Below are positions 51,564-63,052 of a DNA stretch of 64,000 nt, in pieces. The notes beneath the pieces were generated by a model. That model did no database searches. It worked only from the letters and a program-made list of their open reading frames with translations, and had not been told where the DNA came from. Within the stretch, counting starts at the first letter, position 1; the number at the start of each line of letters is the position of its first letter. The position numbers and the translations under genes are program-made. The stretch comes from Lingula anatina (Eukaryota > Brachiopoda > Lingulata > Lingulida > Lingulidae). The DNA lies in NCBI RefSeq assembly GCF_001039355.2, contig NW_019773526.1:28033-92032 (forward strand). The letters are read 5' to 3'.

Positions 51564-54338
51564 GTAAGTTCTGGAAGCTACAACTGACTACTACTAATCT
51601 CAAGTTTTCATCTTTTTTTTTTTTTTCTCTCATGGTAGCGGTTTTCTAGGTTATTTTCCTGTGTTTTGGCAAGAAGGGAGTGTCTTTGTCACAAAGTCAG
51701 GGCAGATTCTGACTTGACTGAACATCGTAACATTTTCTACAGAAGAGGGAGATGGTTTTGTCTGCCTTAAAGGTTCATGAACACTAAATTTTAAGGGAGG
51801 GGGGTTGCTTTACTTGTTTGACCACTTAGTTAAAAACATTATCGGGACTGATAAACGTATTCCACAACTTATTACTAGACAGTGAAAAAAAATAAAAAAA
51901 CGTACAGATGTCAAGTCAACCCTTCAGACTTCTGCCTGACTAACTTCATCACTTGCACTTTTAGGATCATCTCTTCAGGTTTTCTCTTGACCATAGAAGT
52001 GACCTTTGTCCTGTTAACAGAAGCTGTCCACTGTCGTTTGTCTCTGTGGCGTGTTGGGGCACCCCAGGGGGACAGTCTTTTACCCTGGGGTACACTGCCT
52101 TTTCATTGCACATATAATCAGGGTAGACTTAAAGCAGCAAGACAGGAGCATGTAATTGTCTTGCAGTGTCTCTTTTGTTTCAACATCGAAGCTTCGCAGT
52201 GGCGCACTCTGACAACATTGAGCGCTATCTGTCATCTCATAAGTTTTATATTAAGTAAGTGTGCTGCTGTATGAAGATTTTTATAAATAAATCCCAGTCT
52301 TTCATATACTTTTCACCATATCCACAAAATTATTCAGTTTAACAAAAAAAAAAATGGATTTTTCACTTATTTTGTCACTAAATCACTTAAGTGTTACAGT
52401 GGTCAGTAATCAAAACTCAAATTGACTGTAAATTCATACACAGTGAGTATTTTGATAATTCATGTGAGATGGCAGAGATCTGCTGAAAGCCTCTTTCTTC
52501 AGCTGGTTTCTTCTCTTTCAGACCTTTCACTTACATTATATAACATTTGTCAAAGCACTGTGATATATGTATTTGATGGCTACACAATGTGGTCATTTGT
52601 TTGTTACAAATCTGTCAGTGTGAAGAAATGATGTGATTGTGATATCTGATGCCTTATTTTTTTTCGATCTTAACGCAATGCTAAGGGTTATCTAAGCACA
52701 TCTCAGGAAAATGGCATGTGCTCCTTTGCATGCAGCTTGTTCTGGAGACTTGTGGAGCTTGAGTATTAATATCTACTACTTGATAAAGTAGTTCATGTTA
52801 TGTTTTTTCAGCTGCAGTAATATCTCAAATAATTTGGACATAATTTCTTTCAGAATTTTTTCTCATAAATTATCATTTTTTTACTCACAAAATCATACTT
52901 TTAGACACGAAACTAAAATTCATTTTCGTATCTCTAAAATCTTCTTTCTATTGTGTCACCCCTGGAAAAAAGTTGTTCATATTGATTATCAAACCTGTTC
53001 ATTTGGATTTGAGATATTATTGCAATTATCATAAAACTTGATATGCATGTCTTGAAATAATTATTGAAGCTGTTGCTTGTTGGCTTTTATGCTTTGATTT
53101 TTTTTTTCCGGTGGATTACAAACCTTTCTGCCAATTAAAACAAAATGTATCTTAATAGCAACTGTATGCTAATAATAATGATTCCAAGAGGGAAGTCCTT
53201 CCACAAAATAAGTACAGTGCATTTTGTCTGATATGCATGAGAACTTTGGTTATGGATTACTTATATGTTGCTTTTCAAATTTTCTGTATTTTATTCATTA
53301 TTATTTTTATTTAAAATAGTCAACTATTGGCATTGATATGGTTTAAAAGTAACTGATGTTAGAAAATATGTAATGCAACTATTGAAAAATGCTCACTGAT
53401 CAACAGTATTTATATATATATATATAATGGCAGTGGACCAAGACTTGCACACAGACTATTGTGAGGGAGCATGGGTGGTTTCTTCATATATATTTATATA
53501 GCGCTTTGCATGGTGTAGTCCAACTAATAAAATGAAAATTTAAAAGAGAACTTATTCAATTGCTTGCATGTGTAATACATACTGAAAAAATTAATCTGGA
53601 GAAATATCTGAGGAATGTGTACAAGGAGGAAGACCATAAGGAGAAATAAAAAAGGGAATTAATTTTAACAAAAAATACAAAAAAAAAACTACTGATTTGT
53701 AAACACCATTACATTATGGATTCAAAATGGTTGTTACCCAGCTTTTTACAGGAGTTCATCTCAATCTGTTGAAGAACTGCCATGCGTGGATGGAATCATG
53801 ATGTATTACTGCTATGAACTGGGTAGATGTAGAATGTCATAGTTGTAGCTGTTACAGTAGTTGTTGCAGTCAGTAAAAATAAGAAGCATGCCTGTAGTGC
53901 TTTCTATTAGACTTTAAAGTGATATTTAGTGGTAAGGAGCCATAGAGTGCATGTGAGAGCATGTGGAAGCTTGAAGTTGTCCTTTGCTAAGGCTCATGTA
54001 CCCAATAGGGTGAGATCTATCTCACCTAACACAATGGCGGCTGCGAGTGGGATACAACACATTGGAAACATTGTTCAAAACTACACAACTGGAACTGGGT
54101 ATGCACACAGAATGGGGCTATCATTTATATGGTCTCTGGCTGTATTGCATTTCCTATACACTTTACAGGCCTGGAGTGAGTTCTGTTCATGTCAGTAATC
54201 ATGAAGTGAGAATCATTCACTATTTGGTAGAATAAATAGATGTATCAAGAACTGTTATGTAGCTTAGTGATGTTGTGGGATGCCTTTAGCTTAACTTTTG
54301 CTTCTATGTTTGTATGTATGTATGCACACTAATTCTAG
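51564..54338 (+). other. 2.8-kb intron
   Basis: A CCCCAGGG...CCCTGGGG hairpin lies at about 52060-52095. A T run lies near 51610. The 130-codon ORF at 51882-52274 has no coding character. No exon seen. Confidence 0.6.
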
Positions 54339-54407
54339 GAGCCAGGATTAACAAAGAAGGCATTTCAGAGGTCTGACCCTGCCTTTCTCAATAGAAATGT
54401 GGTTCAA
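54339..54407 (+). CDS. STK24/25/26: GCK-III kinase tail, exon 9
   Basis: Twenty-three codons, AATTCTAG acceptor, CAA|GTAAGT donor, phase 0-0. Encodes EPGLTKKAFQRSDPAFLNRN. Short but with strong splice sites and compatible phase; no domain recognised. Confidence 0.75.
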
Positions 54408-55073
54408 GTAAGTAAAGTGGTCGTAAGCATGTGGCAGTTGCTCTTGGATTTTCTAGGGCATCAGTACAAAATCAAATTCCAGTATGAGCCGCATTTCAAT
54501 TACTGTTCTTGTGAAAATTGTACATCTTTTGTACAGTTAGTCTCAGCATGATTGCTTGGTTCCTCTCTGTGGCTTTGTAGGGTGTATGATGTCCTGTTTG
54601 CAGACTTTTCAAAATGGCTGTCAATTTTAAATGGCCGCCTTTATTTAGCAACTGGGTGAAAAGAAAAGGGTGTTTCTTTTGCCATTGTCCCAAATATGTC
54701 ATTGTTGTGCCATAGCATGTTTACAGCTGAGGGTTGTATTTTGCACAATAGAAATAGTGAGCACTCCAATATAGAATAACTCCTAGCTAGTCCATTTATC
54801 CATAGAGCATATAGAAGGTATATAGAGTAGTGGTGGTTTACATCAAGTTTTGATACTAACTTGTTTCTATGGTGCTCCCTCTGTACCTGCCGTGCAGTGA
54901 GCTGATTGATATTCATATTTAGCACATAGTTTCTTAGAATTATTTTGATTTTGTTTTGAGTAATTATTTTGATTTTATTCACCACTTTTATTCACCATTT
55001 TGCTCTTTGCGGTGCTTGATTTTTTACTTGCATTATAATGCTTACTCTTTTGTTGCTTGCTTTGCTTATTTAG
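54408..55073 (+). other. intron
   Basis: No repeat noted; AT-rich. Confidence 0.55.
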
Positions 55074-55859
55074 ACACCTAAATCATATAGCCTAGAGAAG
55101 AACCACATCACCAAGTCACACAATTCGGATCAAAGGAATATAGAACAAAAACCGAAATCGAGCATCCCAGAAATTTATCCCAAGCAACCACAGCCACATA
55201 TACCTACATCCCACAGCCAAGAGAGGGGAGTGCTAGGACAGCACTTACTGAAATCGCGAAACAGTGAGAGAGAGATTGAGAAAGAACCACCCAAATCAGA
55301 AGTCCCAGAAATGAGCCCAGTACAGCAATATCTTCTGAAATCGCGTGGCTTTGAAAAAGAACAAGATAAACAAGGGCTGCCCAAGCCGCGCAGCCCTGAG
55401 CTCAGTCCCTTACAGCAATATTTGCTGAACTCTCGCAACACGGAAAGGGAGGCTGACAAACCAGACCCTCTGAAGACTGATGGCCGAGACATTGGACCAG
55501 TGCAGCAATATCTGCTTAGGTCAAAAAGCCAGGAAAAAGAACTTGATAAGCAGCCACCCCCTAAATCTCGCAGCCCAGAGGGTTTACGAATGGGGAATTT
55601 TTTGCTAAAATCGCGAGACTCTGATCTGGGACCCGTAGGGCCACACATTCTCAAGTCCCGCAGTCTAGAGAGAGAAGGCGATACGAACCACAAGGCTAAA
55701 TTGACGACTTCAGATTCTGAGCACCAGGGGGCACCCAAGTCACGCAGCCTGGACAGACTGCCAGAGGGCCAACATGTGACTCTTCTTAAAGTGCATGATA
55801 AAGAGGGCCCAGTCATGAACAAATCCATGGCAATTTTGAGAAGACTACACTCGGAGATT
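55074..55859 (+). CDS. STK24/25/26: GCK-III kinase tail, exon 10 with ~30-residue LLKSR repeats
   Basis: A 262-codon exon, CTTATTTAG acceptor, ATT|GTAAGT donor, phase 0-0. After about 55 polar residues (KSSIPEIYPKQPQPHIP), five full units spaced 29-30 residues apart and a half unit follow, consensus roughly SPVQQYLLKSR-xx-EKE-x-DK-xPPK-x-RSPE. Units have their LL at 55245, 55332, 55422, 55512, 55602 and 55647. The last ~70 residues keep KSRSLER-type motifs and end AILRRLHSEI. DNA copies are diverged while protein motifs persist, which suggests selection. It is strongly charged and probably disordered, with short amphipathic QQYLLKSR helices that could act as repeated docking motifs (inference). 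A 217-codon ORF on the opposite strand is a shadow. I do not know this repeat from any GCK-III protein. Confidence 0.88.
55233..55670 (+). repeat. in-frame ~90-bp tandem coding repeats
   Basis: Five and a half units of 87-90 bp, encoding the QQYLLKSR motif repeats. Recognisable mainly at protein level. Confidence 0.85.
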
Positions 55860-56705
55860 GTAAGTTAATATATGGAATGTGTGCAGGTGATGGGACCAAC
55901 AACTTAACATCAGGCTGGAAGCCATCTTTTTTTTTAATAAGCTGTCATAGAAGACTAACTGTTATTGTTTATTTATTTATTTATTCATTTATTTAATACA
56001 TTTTTTCACCAAATACTAATAACCACCAAAGGATACAGTCAGCACTTCTTCAGCGGATGCAAAAAATGTTGTCTGATAACATATATTCAGATGGACAAGG
56101 CTGTTACTTGCAGTATTCTAACATTTCTTCTTCCTTCTGTTGCTTGCTTGTGAACAATTTTAAAGAACTATCCATGTGGCTTGAATGAGGTGCATCCATT
56201 TTCCTGATATTTGCTAGGATTGCAGTTTTGATATATTAAGTGGGTTATAAGAATTTTCGTATCTTAATAGTTTCTTTTGAAATGCATTTGGTGGAATATA
56301 GAAGTAGGGTTATGTTAGGTTATAGTTTGGAGATCAGTGGAATATGAAGGCCGTGTATTGAGATATTCTTTGTTAGGGCAATTTAAGACATAAGAGCTTT
56401 CATTTTTTTAATGAAAAGAAATTACAAGATATGAAGTTTATATATTTATTTATTGTTATTTTGTTTGTGACACAAAGGGCTTAATTTTCAGAACTTACAC
56501 ACCAATCATCTCTTCCATCTTGGATTTGACAGCCATATTTGATATGTATCGAAATATGTAGTGGCACAGTTTACCAGTCGTTTTGAAAACCTTCAATTTT
56601 CCCTTCTTTCCTTTCTACTCTAGGGTACATGTATGTGCTGATAAACCAGGAAGATACAAGAGCTGTTATGTTCTATGATTTCACCAATTTGTCACATTAT
56701 TTCAG
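55860..56705 (+). other. intron
   Basis: (TTTA)-rich near 55970-55995; no exon seen. Confidence 0.55.
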
Positions 56706-56783
56706 GACAACAGGTTATCAAGTGACAAAGAAGGGCATAGATCCAATAAAAAAGATCTCAAACAAAGTGGTGGTAAAAGTAGA
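56706..56783 (+). CDS. STK24/25/26: GCK-III kinase tail, exon 11
   Basis: Twenty-six codons, TTATTTCAG acceptor, AGA|GTAAGT donor, phase 0-0. Encodes a basic/Ser segment DNRLSSDKEGHRSNKKDLKQ. No domain recognised; splice sites are strong. Confidence 0.75.
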
Positions 56784-57922
56784 GTAAGTTTGGGTAGAAA
56801 ATGGATGTAATCATTGTAATGTCTTTATATGTATTATCAGTATGTATATATTTTAAGCATTTATATTGTAAAGATTCTAAATATTGGTTCGTATTGTGAA
56901 TTGTGTTGGTGTTATCAAACGTAGAAAACTGTTGTCAATAAATATGTACACTACGCAAGTAAAATGCTGTTCAACCTTGCTGCTGAATTATGCTGAGGTT
57001 AGCATAAGATCAGGTCTTGCTTTGAGTAGTTGGATGCTGTCATCAGCAGATTTTCAGATGGCAGGAAGAGTATTTATTGCTTTTTGGGAGCCAGGATGAA
57101 CTTTATTTCTCTCTCAGTCTGCTAAATATGATAGGCATGCAGGGATCGCTTTTTGCATAAGAAACTGAAGCATGAGCTTTGTTGGCACTTATATCATATC
57201 ATGAATTTGCAACAGGAATAAATTGATTACGTTGTTTATTACTAGTATCATGGATATTAGAATTCTGCTTTTGGAAGGTGGGGTTTGAGGATTGAATGCA
57301 TATTTTGAAAGAACGTGGAGGGATTGCTTTAGAGCCTTGGGTAGCAGGTCCTGCATCTGCTGAGGCATGTGCTTGAGTCAGACTGAGATTAAGTGGGCTT
57401 GTATAAATATATCATACAGCATTAAATAAATACAGCATTTTTACGCCAAAAAAAAATCACTCACCTAGTGATGACTCAGACAAAGTTTGAGAAGTCTGGA
57501 TTGTTATGAAGTACTCTAACAAATGGATGAATCTTGCAGCATCTTGTATATTATGCATATTTAGCAGTCGTGCTAATACTAACATGGGTAGGAGCACAGT
57601 ATCCTATTTTCCCTGCATTGCATGGAACAAGCCCATAGATGGCAGCACTTGGTGGCACTGACAGTTTGCATGTACTGTATATATCCACACCTGGTTTTCA
57701 TGCAACAGGGTATATTATATCCATTCATATATATACACATATGATAACTATGGGATAGAAACACTGCTTGCATGACACTCACTACCTGCCTTGGGAATGA
57801 ATATATCCATAGCTTCCATATATAGCCTACACTGCACTATGGGCATATATATACTCGCTGAAGCACGATATTGTCTCACTGATTTGTTGGCAGTTTTGAC
57901 TATAGAGGGCTCTGTGTTCTAG
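56784..57922 (+). other. intron
   Basis: No exon or repeat apart from short TATA-rich patches near 57720. Confidence 0.55.
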
Positions 57923-57991
57923 GTGGACAGCACACAATCCTCGGAAGACGTCCGTCAGCCAAAAGTCAATCCACAGCTCAAAAGGCGAGAT
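57923..57991 (+). CDS. STK24/25/26: GCK-III kinase tail, exon 12
   Basis: Twenty-three codons, TGTTCTAG acceptor, GAT|GTAAGT donor, phase 0-0. Encodes VDSTQSSEDVRQPKVNPQLK then RRD. With the next exon it gives a basic LKRRDIEQLKKATVKR stretch, a possible bipartite nuclear-localisation-like signal (inference). Confidence 0.75.
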
Positions 57992-58246
57992 GTAAGTGAC
58001 AGGCATGCTGGCGTTATTCAGATCTATACTGAGCAGTGAAATCATGCTGTGATGTTTTGTTTGTTTATTCCTTGTTGTTGTTGTTGTTGTTTACTCCTTT
58101 AGATATTTGATTATCACTGTTTGAATGTGTCTGTGTATGTGTGAGTGAGTGTGAGAGAGAGAGAGCTTGCAGGAGTGCACACTTTTTCGTGTGTATGTCC
58201 TGTGTTTTTTGCTCTCTGTCTCAATGAATTTGGGTATGTATCACTG

Positions 58247-58291
<45 letters not shown>

Positions 58292-58356
58292 ATTTGTAGC
58301 TTCATGTGTGTAACCATAACTTCTCTCAGTGGAGAACTAAGCCTGAATCATTGTAG
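57992..58356 (+). other. intron with (GA)n microsatellite
   Basis: (GA)n at 58254-58290, plus a shorter GA run near 58152-58163 and (TTG)n near 58074-58090. Confidence 0.7.
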
Positions 58357-58443
58357 ATAGAGCAGCTGAAGAAGGCAACGGTAAAACGCAGCTCCAAGGA
58401 ACACCAGGCCATACTGGCAGAGCTTCACGGAAACCAGCTCTTT
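58357..58443 (+). CDS. STK24/25/26: GCK-III kinase tail, exon 13
   Basis: Twenty-nine codons, ATTGTAG acceptor, TTT|GTAAGA donor, phase 0-0. Encodes IEQLKKATVKRSSKEHQAIL followed by AELHGNQLF, a charged amphipathic helix that reads like a conserved interaction segment. I do not recognise the family. Confidence 0.78.
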
Positions 58444-59391
58444 GTAAGAACAACGCATGCTGCTCTTCTGGGGAAAAAGACATCTTATGCCCCTTTCCCT
58501 CTCTCCTTTATATAGTAGTACATAAACTGAAGTCTATATGCTATAAATGGTTTTGAGCAAGTTCCCCACCAATGGGTTCCTTAAACTCATATATGACAGA
58601 GGATTCTTGGTGTCTGGTGCATGATTACAATGATTATGGAGCATGTACACTCCAGTAGTAAAAAAACTCCAACCAACCGTTTTGGTATGGGAAGTGGATT
58701 TCCAAGATGGATGATGATGATCATCATTGAATATATGTACCTCTTCAGATAGTGTGCCCCAGTCTTAATATTATATTGTTCCTTTGCTTCGAGAATGCTT
58801 AATGGGGTGGTGAGGTTCTGAAGAAAAAGTTTTTCTGTCATGTGCTAGCACATTCAAAGAGAGCATGGTTCATGGTTTTATATTCTCAGAAAATTTTGAA
58901 TTCCGCTTCCTTTTTATAGACAGCTAGAATCATCAACATCGGTATGATATGAATGCCATAAAATGTTTAAGAGGCAGTTATTGAAGTCGGAGTTTTTCAA
59001 TACCTGCATGACTGCAGTTCATGTCCAGACTGCTGAAGTTTTTGGTCATGGGGTCACATTTTGCTGGAGGCTATTCTTCCATATTCATACTGGTTCTAGC
59101 ATGGTTGCAAATTTGGAGAATACTATTATGTTTTTATTCCTTTGGTCGGTCAGAGCCCATAAAGATAATAGTTTTGATTAAAAGTATCATTTACATCATT
59201 CTTTTATTATGTAATCCAGTTTTTGAAAAGAGAGAAGCATCATGCATTCAGCCAAGTAATGAGAATATGTTGTTCTGCAGTAATTAGTAGCTTTGTTGAA
59301 ATCTGCATCACATGATATATAACTTAGTAGATGTTATAGTCAATAGTTATAGGCAACACAAATGTGCAATGAACTGATCTTTCACATCCAG
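58444..59391 (+). other. intron
   Basis: No exon or repeat noticed. Confidence 0.55.
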
Positions 59392-60009
59392 CGAAAGCGC
59401 AGCTTTGCCAACCCAGAAGGGGATCAGTGCAATGCCACAACAAGTGAAGGAGGTGGAGACTACGATTCATTCTCCCAATCAGATATAGACTCCCTGCTGC
59501 GCTTTGCTGCCATGCAGGACACCTCGAGCCCTAGACTTTCCCGCGCCCCATCTTCTGTCCACCAGGAGTCTCCACCTACTGTGTCTGGCCAAGAGGAGCC
59601 AAGTGATGATTCCCAGAAGCCCTCCCCCTCTCTTTCCCTTTCTTCACTCTCCTCCTCCTCCTCTTTTGCCTCTTCCAAATCCTCTTTTCTCCGTAAAGAG
59701 AGGAAGAACTCCGGCCAGGAGATCACGGTGGTTGAGGTCCACCCTTTCAACCCCCACGAGGGAATCAAAGATGGCGATGATGAAGAAGGCTTCAGCAGCC
59801 TGGATACAGACTACGAGAAGAGTGACATTGAGACTGAGCCAGAAGAGTTTAATTTCTCTGAAGCTGATCTGATGGGTAGCTATTGCAACCACTCAGAGGC
59901 TCTCACTGACTTCTACAGCTCTGTTGAAGATTCGGATACAGATATGGGTACACTTAAGGACTGGAACTCCCCTATGCCTGCTACAAAACCTGCCGAATCC
60001 AACAAGAAT
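59392..60009 (+). CDS. STK24/25/26: GCK-III kinase tail, exon 14 (Ser-rich and acidic)
   Basis: 206 codons, TTCACATCCAG acceptor, AAT|GTAGGT donor, phase 0-0. Order: RKRSFANPEGD, then a helix SQSDIDSLLRFAAMQ, a Ser/Pro-rich region with a 30-residue poly-Ser-like tract, a basic FLRKERK patch, ITVVEVHPFNPHEG, and an acidic region with repeated D/E-S motifs (SSLDTDYEKSDIETEPEEF, SSVEDSDTDMG) that fit casein-kinase-2 sites. It has the highest GC content of the tail. If the intron is retained, the frame adds 17 codons to a TAG at 60061. No known domain recognised. Confidence 0.87.
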
Positions 60010-60274
60010 GTAGGTGGCACCACATTTGGGGCATGCAGCTTATATATTTATGCTGAAGGATAGAGGATAGATGGAGCCACATGATAGAATACGAAGATTG
60101 TGACTTTGTGTTGGTGAAAAGGTGAAACTGCATTAATGTTGAGATTGGTGGATAGGTGGTAAATTATGTTGCTCGTGGATAGGTGGAATCACATTCTCTG
60201 TAATATGAATGCATTTTATGTCATATAGGTTACAGCATCTGCGCAAGGCAATGGCATGAATTCTTATATCCAAA

Positions 60275-60280
60275 AATAAA
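60275..60280 (+). terminator. possible intronic polyadenylation signal
   Basis: AATAAA about 210 bp after the stop reached by read-through of exon 14, followed by a GT/T-rich stretch. Could produce a truncated kinase isoform. Such hexamers are common by chance in AT-rich introns. Confidence 0.25.
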
Positions 60281-60623
60281 GGAGTTAATGCAATGTTTAA
60301 TTTGTAAATGTTTTCTTAGTATAACTAGGCATTTAAAGTTTTATTGTAGGGGAGAGGACAGGAATGGTGCATGGTATTCAAGGTTAAGAGCCTTTCCACC
60401 ATATTTGAAAATGACCTACACTGCCCATGTGGAACTGTATATTTTTAGGGAAAAAGTCCTTGCATGAGGAAACATTTATGCCCATTGGCAGATCCACCTT
60501 CTCTTCTAAGTTTGCTAATGCTAAGCAAATAAGCCAGAAAACAAACCATTCAAGTTGTTAACCTTGGTACTCTGCCTTCACGCCTTCATCCCCATCCAAC
60601 CCCAATACAACCCACCCCTGCAG

Positions 60624-60647
60624 GAAACAAATATTGGATCTGCCAGT
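60624..60647 (+). CDS. STK24/25/26: candidate 24-nt microexon
   Basis: A pyrimidine-rich tract ending CACCCCTGCAG, then 24 open bases encoding ETNIGSAS, then GTAAGC; phase 0-0. Fits the all-symmetric pattern of the tail, but so short a sequence can arise by chance. Confidence 0.3.
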
Positions 60648-61425
60648 GTAAGCACAACTTCCACCCAAATTATCAGGAGTAATCTAAACTGATATTAAGT
60701 AACACGTTAGGGAAAAAAGTTAAGATCAGTTACAAATGGCTTGACGGGCATGTTTTTTTGTTTTTTTTTAAATTTTCCATAGCATGGTGAACAAAAGCAG
60801 TCAATGAAGCTGCAGGGTTTTGTTTTGAGTTGCTTGAAAATCATGGGAGACATATTCCAACTTGAAAAACAACTGGGTTGCATATTGTTGAATGTGGAAT
60901 TGAATATAGCATTTCAGTTCAAGTATATGGAAAATGTTGGGTGACTTGCGATTGGGTTCTGATCAAAATATACATAAGCTGTCTGAATGTTGCTCTCTTT
61001 TGTTGAAATGTTACGGATCTGTCCTAGTTTTGGGACAGTGTGCTGGTATCACAATTGGATGTAGACTTTTTATAAGATTCGTCACATTTTTCAGCTTTAT
61101 TTCCAGCTGTTTTGTCCTTGATTGGGTACATACCATACTACAAATATATCATGTATTTGTCTGAGTGCCACATTTCTGTGTGTCTTTTTCACTAATTCTT
61201 AATTTATTTCAGTCAGATGTGTTCTTTGCTTTAATGAGCAGAAAATAAGATTTTTTTAAATGTATATCGTGATATCCTTTGTCAGTGTAGTGTATGTTAT
61301 CCAATATTTTATACATATTGATATAAAAAGCACATCAAAATAAGTCCATTATAATGGGATCATGCAAGGATTCTTCTGAATACATTCTTGTTCAATGTTG
61401 CTGTTCCTCTTTTCATTTAAAAGAA

Positions 61426-61494
<69 letters not shown>
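61426..61494. repeat. (ATT)n microsatellite abutting a splice acceptor
   Basis: About 23 ATT units running directly into TTTCAG, the acceptor of exon 15; the repeat occupies the place of branch point and polypyrimidine tract. Confidence 0.95.
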
Positions 61495-61498
61495 TCAG

Positions 61499-61537
61499 AC
61501 CCCACAGCCAGTTCCACAGAAAAACAGAGATAGCAAA
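61499..61537 (+). CDS. STK24/25/26: GCK-III kinase tail, exon 15
   Basis: Thirteen codons (TPQPVPQKNRDSK), ATTTCAG acceptor, AAA|GTAAGT donor, phase 0-0. Pro/Gln-rich linker. Short, but both splice sites are strong and the phase fits. Confidence 0.65.
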
Positions 61538-62658
61538 GTAAGTCACAGAATATGGTGTGTTTTTATGGATTAAGAAAAACAGTTTTTATTTTATAATATT
61601 TATTTATTCTTGGAATTACTCTTTGTGTTTTTCTGTTGTGTTAGATATGGGTATGAGTATTTATTAATTTATTTATTTGAAAGTGTTGTCCAACAGTGAG
61701 AAAGTGCTGAAAGATTCTTGGTTGGAGAAGGAACAAGATACCTTCAGGTTAACACAGGATAGTGTTTCCTGAATACGGCTGATGTTTATAATTTTTATAA
61801 CCTGTGTCTTACTTGAGGTTATTTGCCCTTTTCAAGTTTAATCAGTTTCATTTTCCCACAAAAATGTTTCCTACATGAATCGGACTTCATTTTTCAAACT
61901 TTTGAATCAATTATTTTAAATATTGCTAATTAGGCAATATTTTGTAGAAAGTGAATAATTTGTTTTATTAGAAAATTTCAAGTCATTACTGTATTCAGGG
62001 AAGACCCTGATCAAGGAATTCCTGCACCATCCCCATTTGCACGGCATTTGCACAATCTTGAAAATGATGAAGTCAAAGGAACTGAACTAATCTCAGTGTT
62101 TATGCCAGTCACTAACAAAAAATTTTTCATTTTAGCTGATTTCACATGTTATCATTCATTATGTATGTCACAATTATTTTTGAGAAACTGTACATTTCCA
62201 GAATTTTCTTCATGCTGTCATTTCATTTGTTTCTGTCTATATTCATTGCACATTTGCCATACTGAGGGTTTTCAGAACATGTAGGTGTATTTAATTCACT
62301 GGCTTTTTTAAATTTCAGGTGTGCACCAAATGGGTTTTAATACTTTATTTATGTTTTTCAATGTATCTCTCAATATTATATGATGCAAACTTCTCTCAGC
62401 ACAAGCACTGAAAATCTGCTGTGTTAGCTTGTGGTTATTGTGATAAATGGCCTTTCTCAGTTGAGATGACTGACCATTGACTTAATGACCATTTGCTGAC
62501 CGTTGACCATTCTTATTTAAAGACGTCATTGAGGTTACCAACAGAATTTTTTGTTGCTTGTGCTTAGAGACTTTCTCTACAATAATTCACACACCACACT
62601 GATTAAAAATTACAGTTCTTTTTATTATTATACTATTATTATTCTTATTAATTCACAG
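61538..62658 (+). other. intron
   Basis: No exon or repeat noticed. Confidence 0.55.
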
Positions 62659-62730
62659 CAGTTAACGCCTGGTGTTAACGTACATCGTTCACCATCTTCA
62701 CCGCCAATACAAAATGAGCGCGATGGCCCT
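62659..62730 (+). CDS. STK24/25/26: GCK-III kinase tail, exon 16
   Basis: Twenty-four codons, AATTCACAG acceptor, CCT|GTAAGT donor, phase 0-0. Encodes QLTPGVNVHRSPSSPPIQNE then RDGP, with SP motifs. Not a natural C-terminus (phase 0 donor, no dimerisation helix), so the gene should continue beyond the window. Confidence 0.72.
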
Positions 62731-62994
62731 GTAAGTTTGCTGCATGTCTCTGCAGACTAAGGCTGTAGAAATATACCACATAGCATATATCATATTATAA
62801 TCAAATCACAGCAATTAAATGAATAGATAGCTATAGGTATACATGTTATAAGTTTGTTTTCTTTAACAGTTGAGGATCATGAATGGTCTTTCAAGTAACC
62901 TGTTTTTTATAACGTGTTACTATATTTATTTATTCATTTACTGATATGAGTTCTACCGTGGTATCAAGCTCACTATTTTAATCCATGGCTTTTA

Positions 62995-63052
<58 letters not shown>

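Larger units (their letters stand above)
60010..61498 (+). other. intron with possible alternative 3' end
   Basis: Contains the in-frame stop at 60061, an AATAAA at 60275-60280, a candidate microexon at 60624-60647 and an (ATT)n tract ending at the next acceptor. Confidence 0.6.

Noticed and set aside
51882-52274. 130-codon plus ORF
   Set aside because: Lies in an intron, with no domain resemblance and no fit to the 0-0 exon pattern.
55233-55670. CRISPR-like repeat-spacer pattern
   Set aside because: Period repeats are coding and diverged, with no constant direct repeat; the genome is animal.
55175-55828. 217-codon ORF on the minus strand
   Set aside because: It is the exact antisense of the LLKSR repeat exon; the repeat structure and absence of stops make a shadow ORF. 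Splice sites and phase support the plus strand.
59460-59892. Minus-strand and alternate-frame ORFs of 82-122 codons
   Set aside because: They overlap the Ser/acid-rich exon; low-complexity codons leave other frames open.
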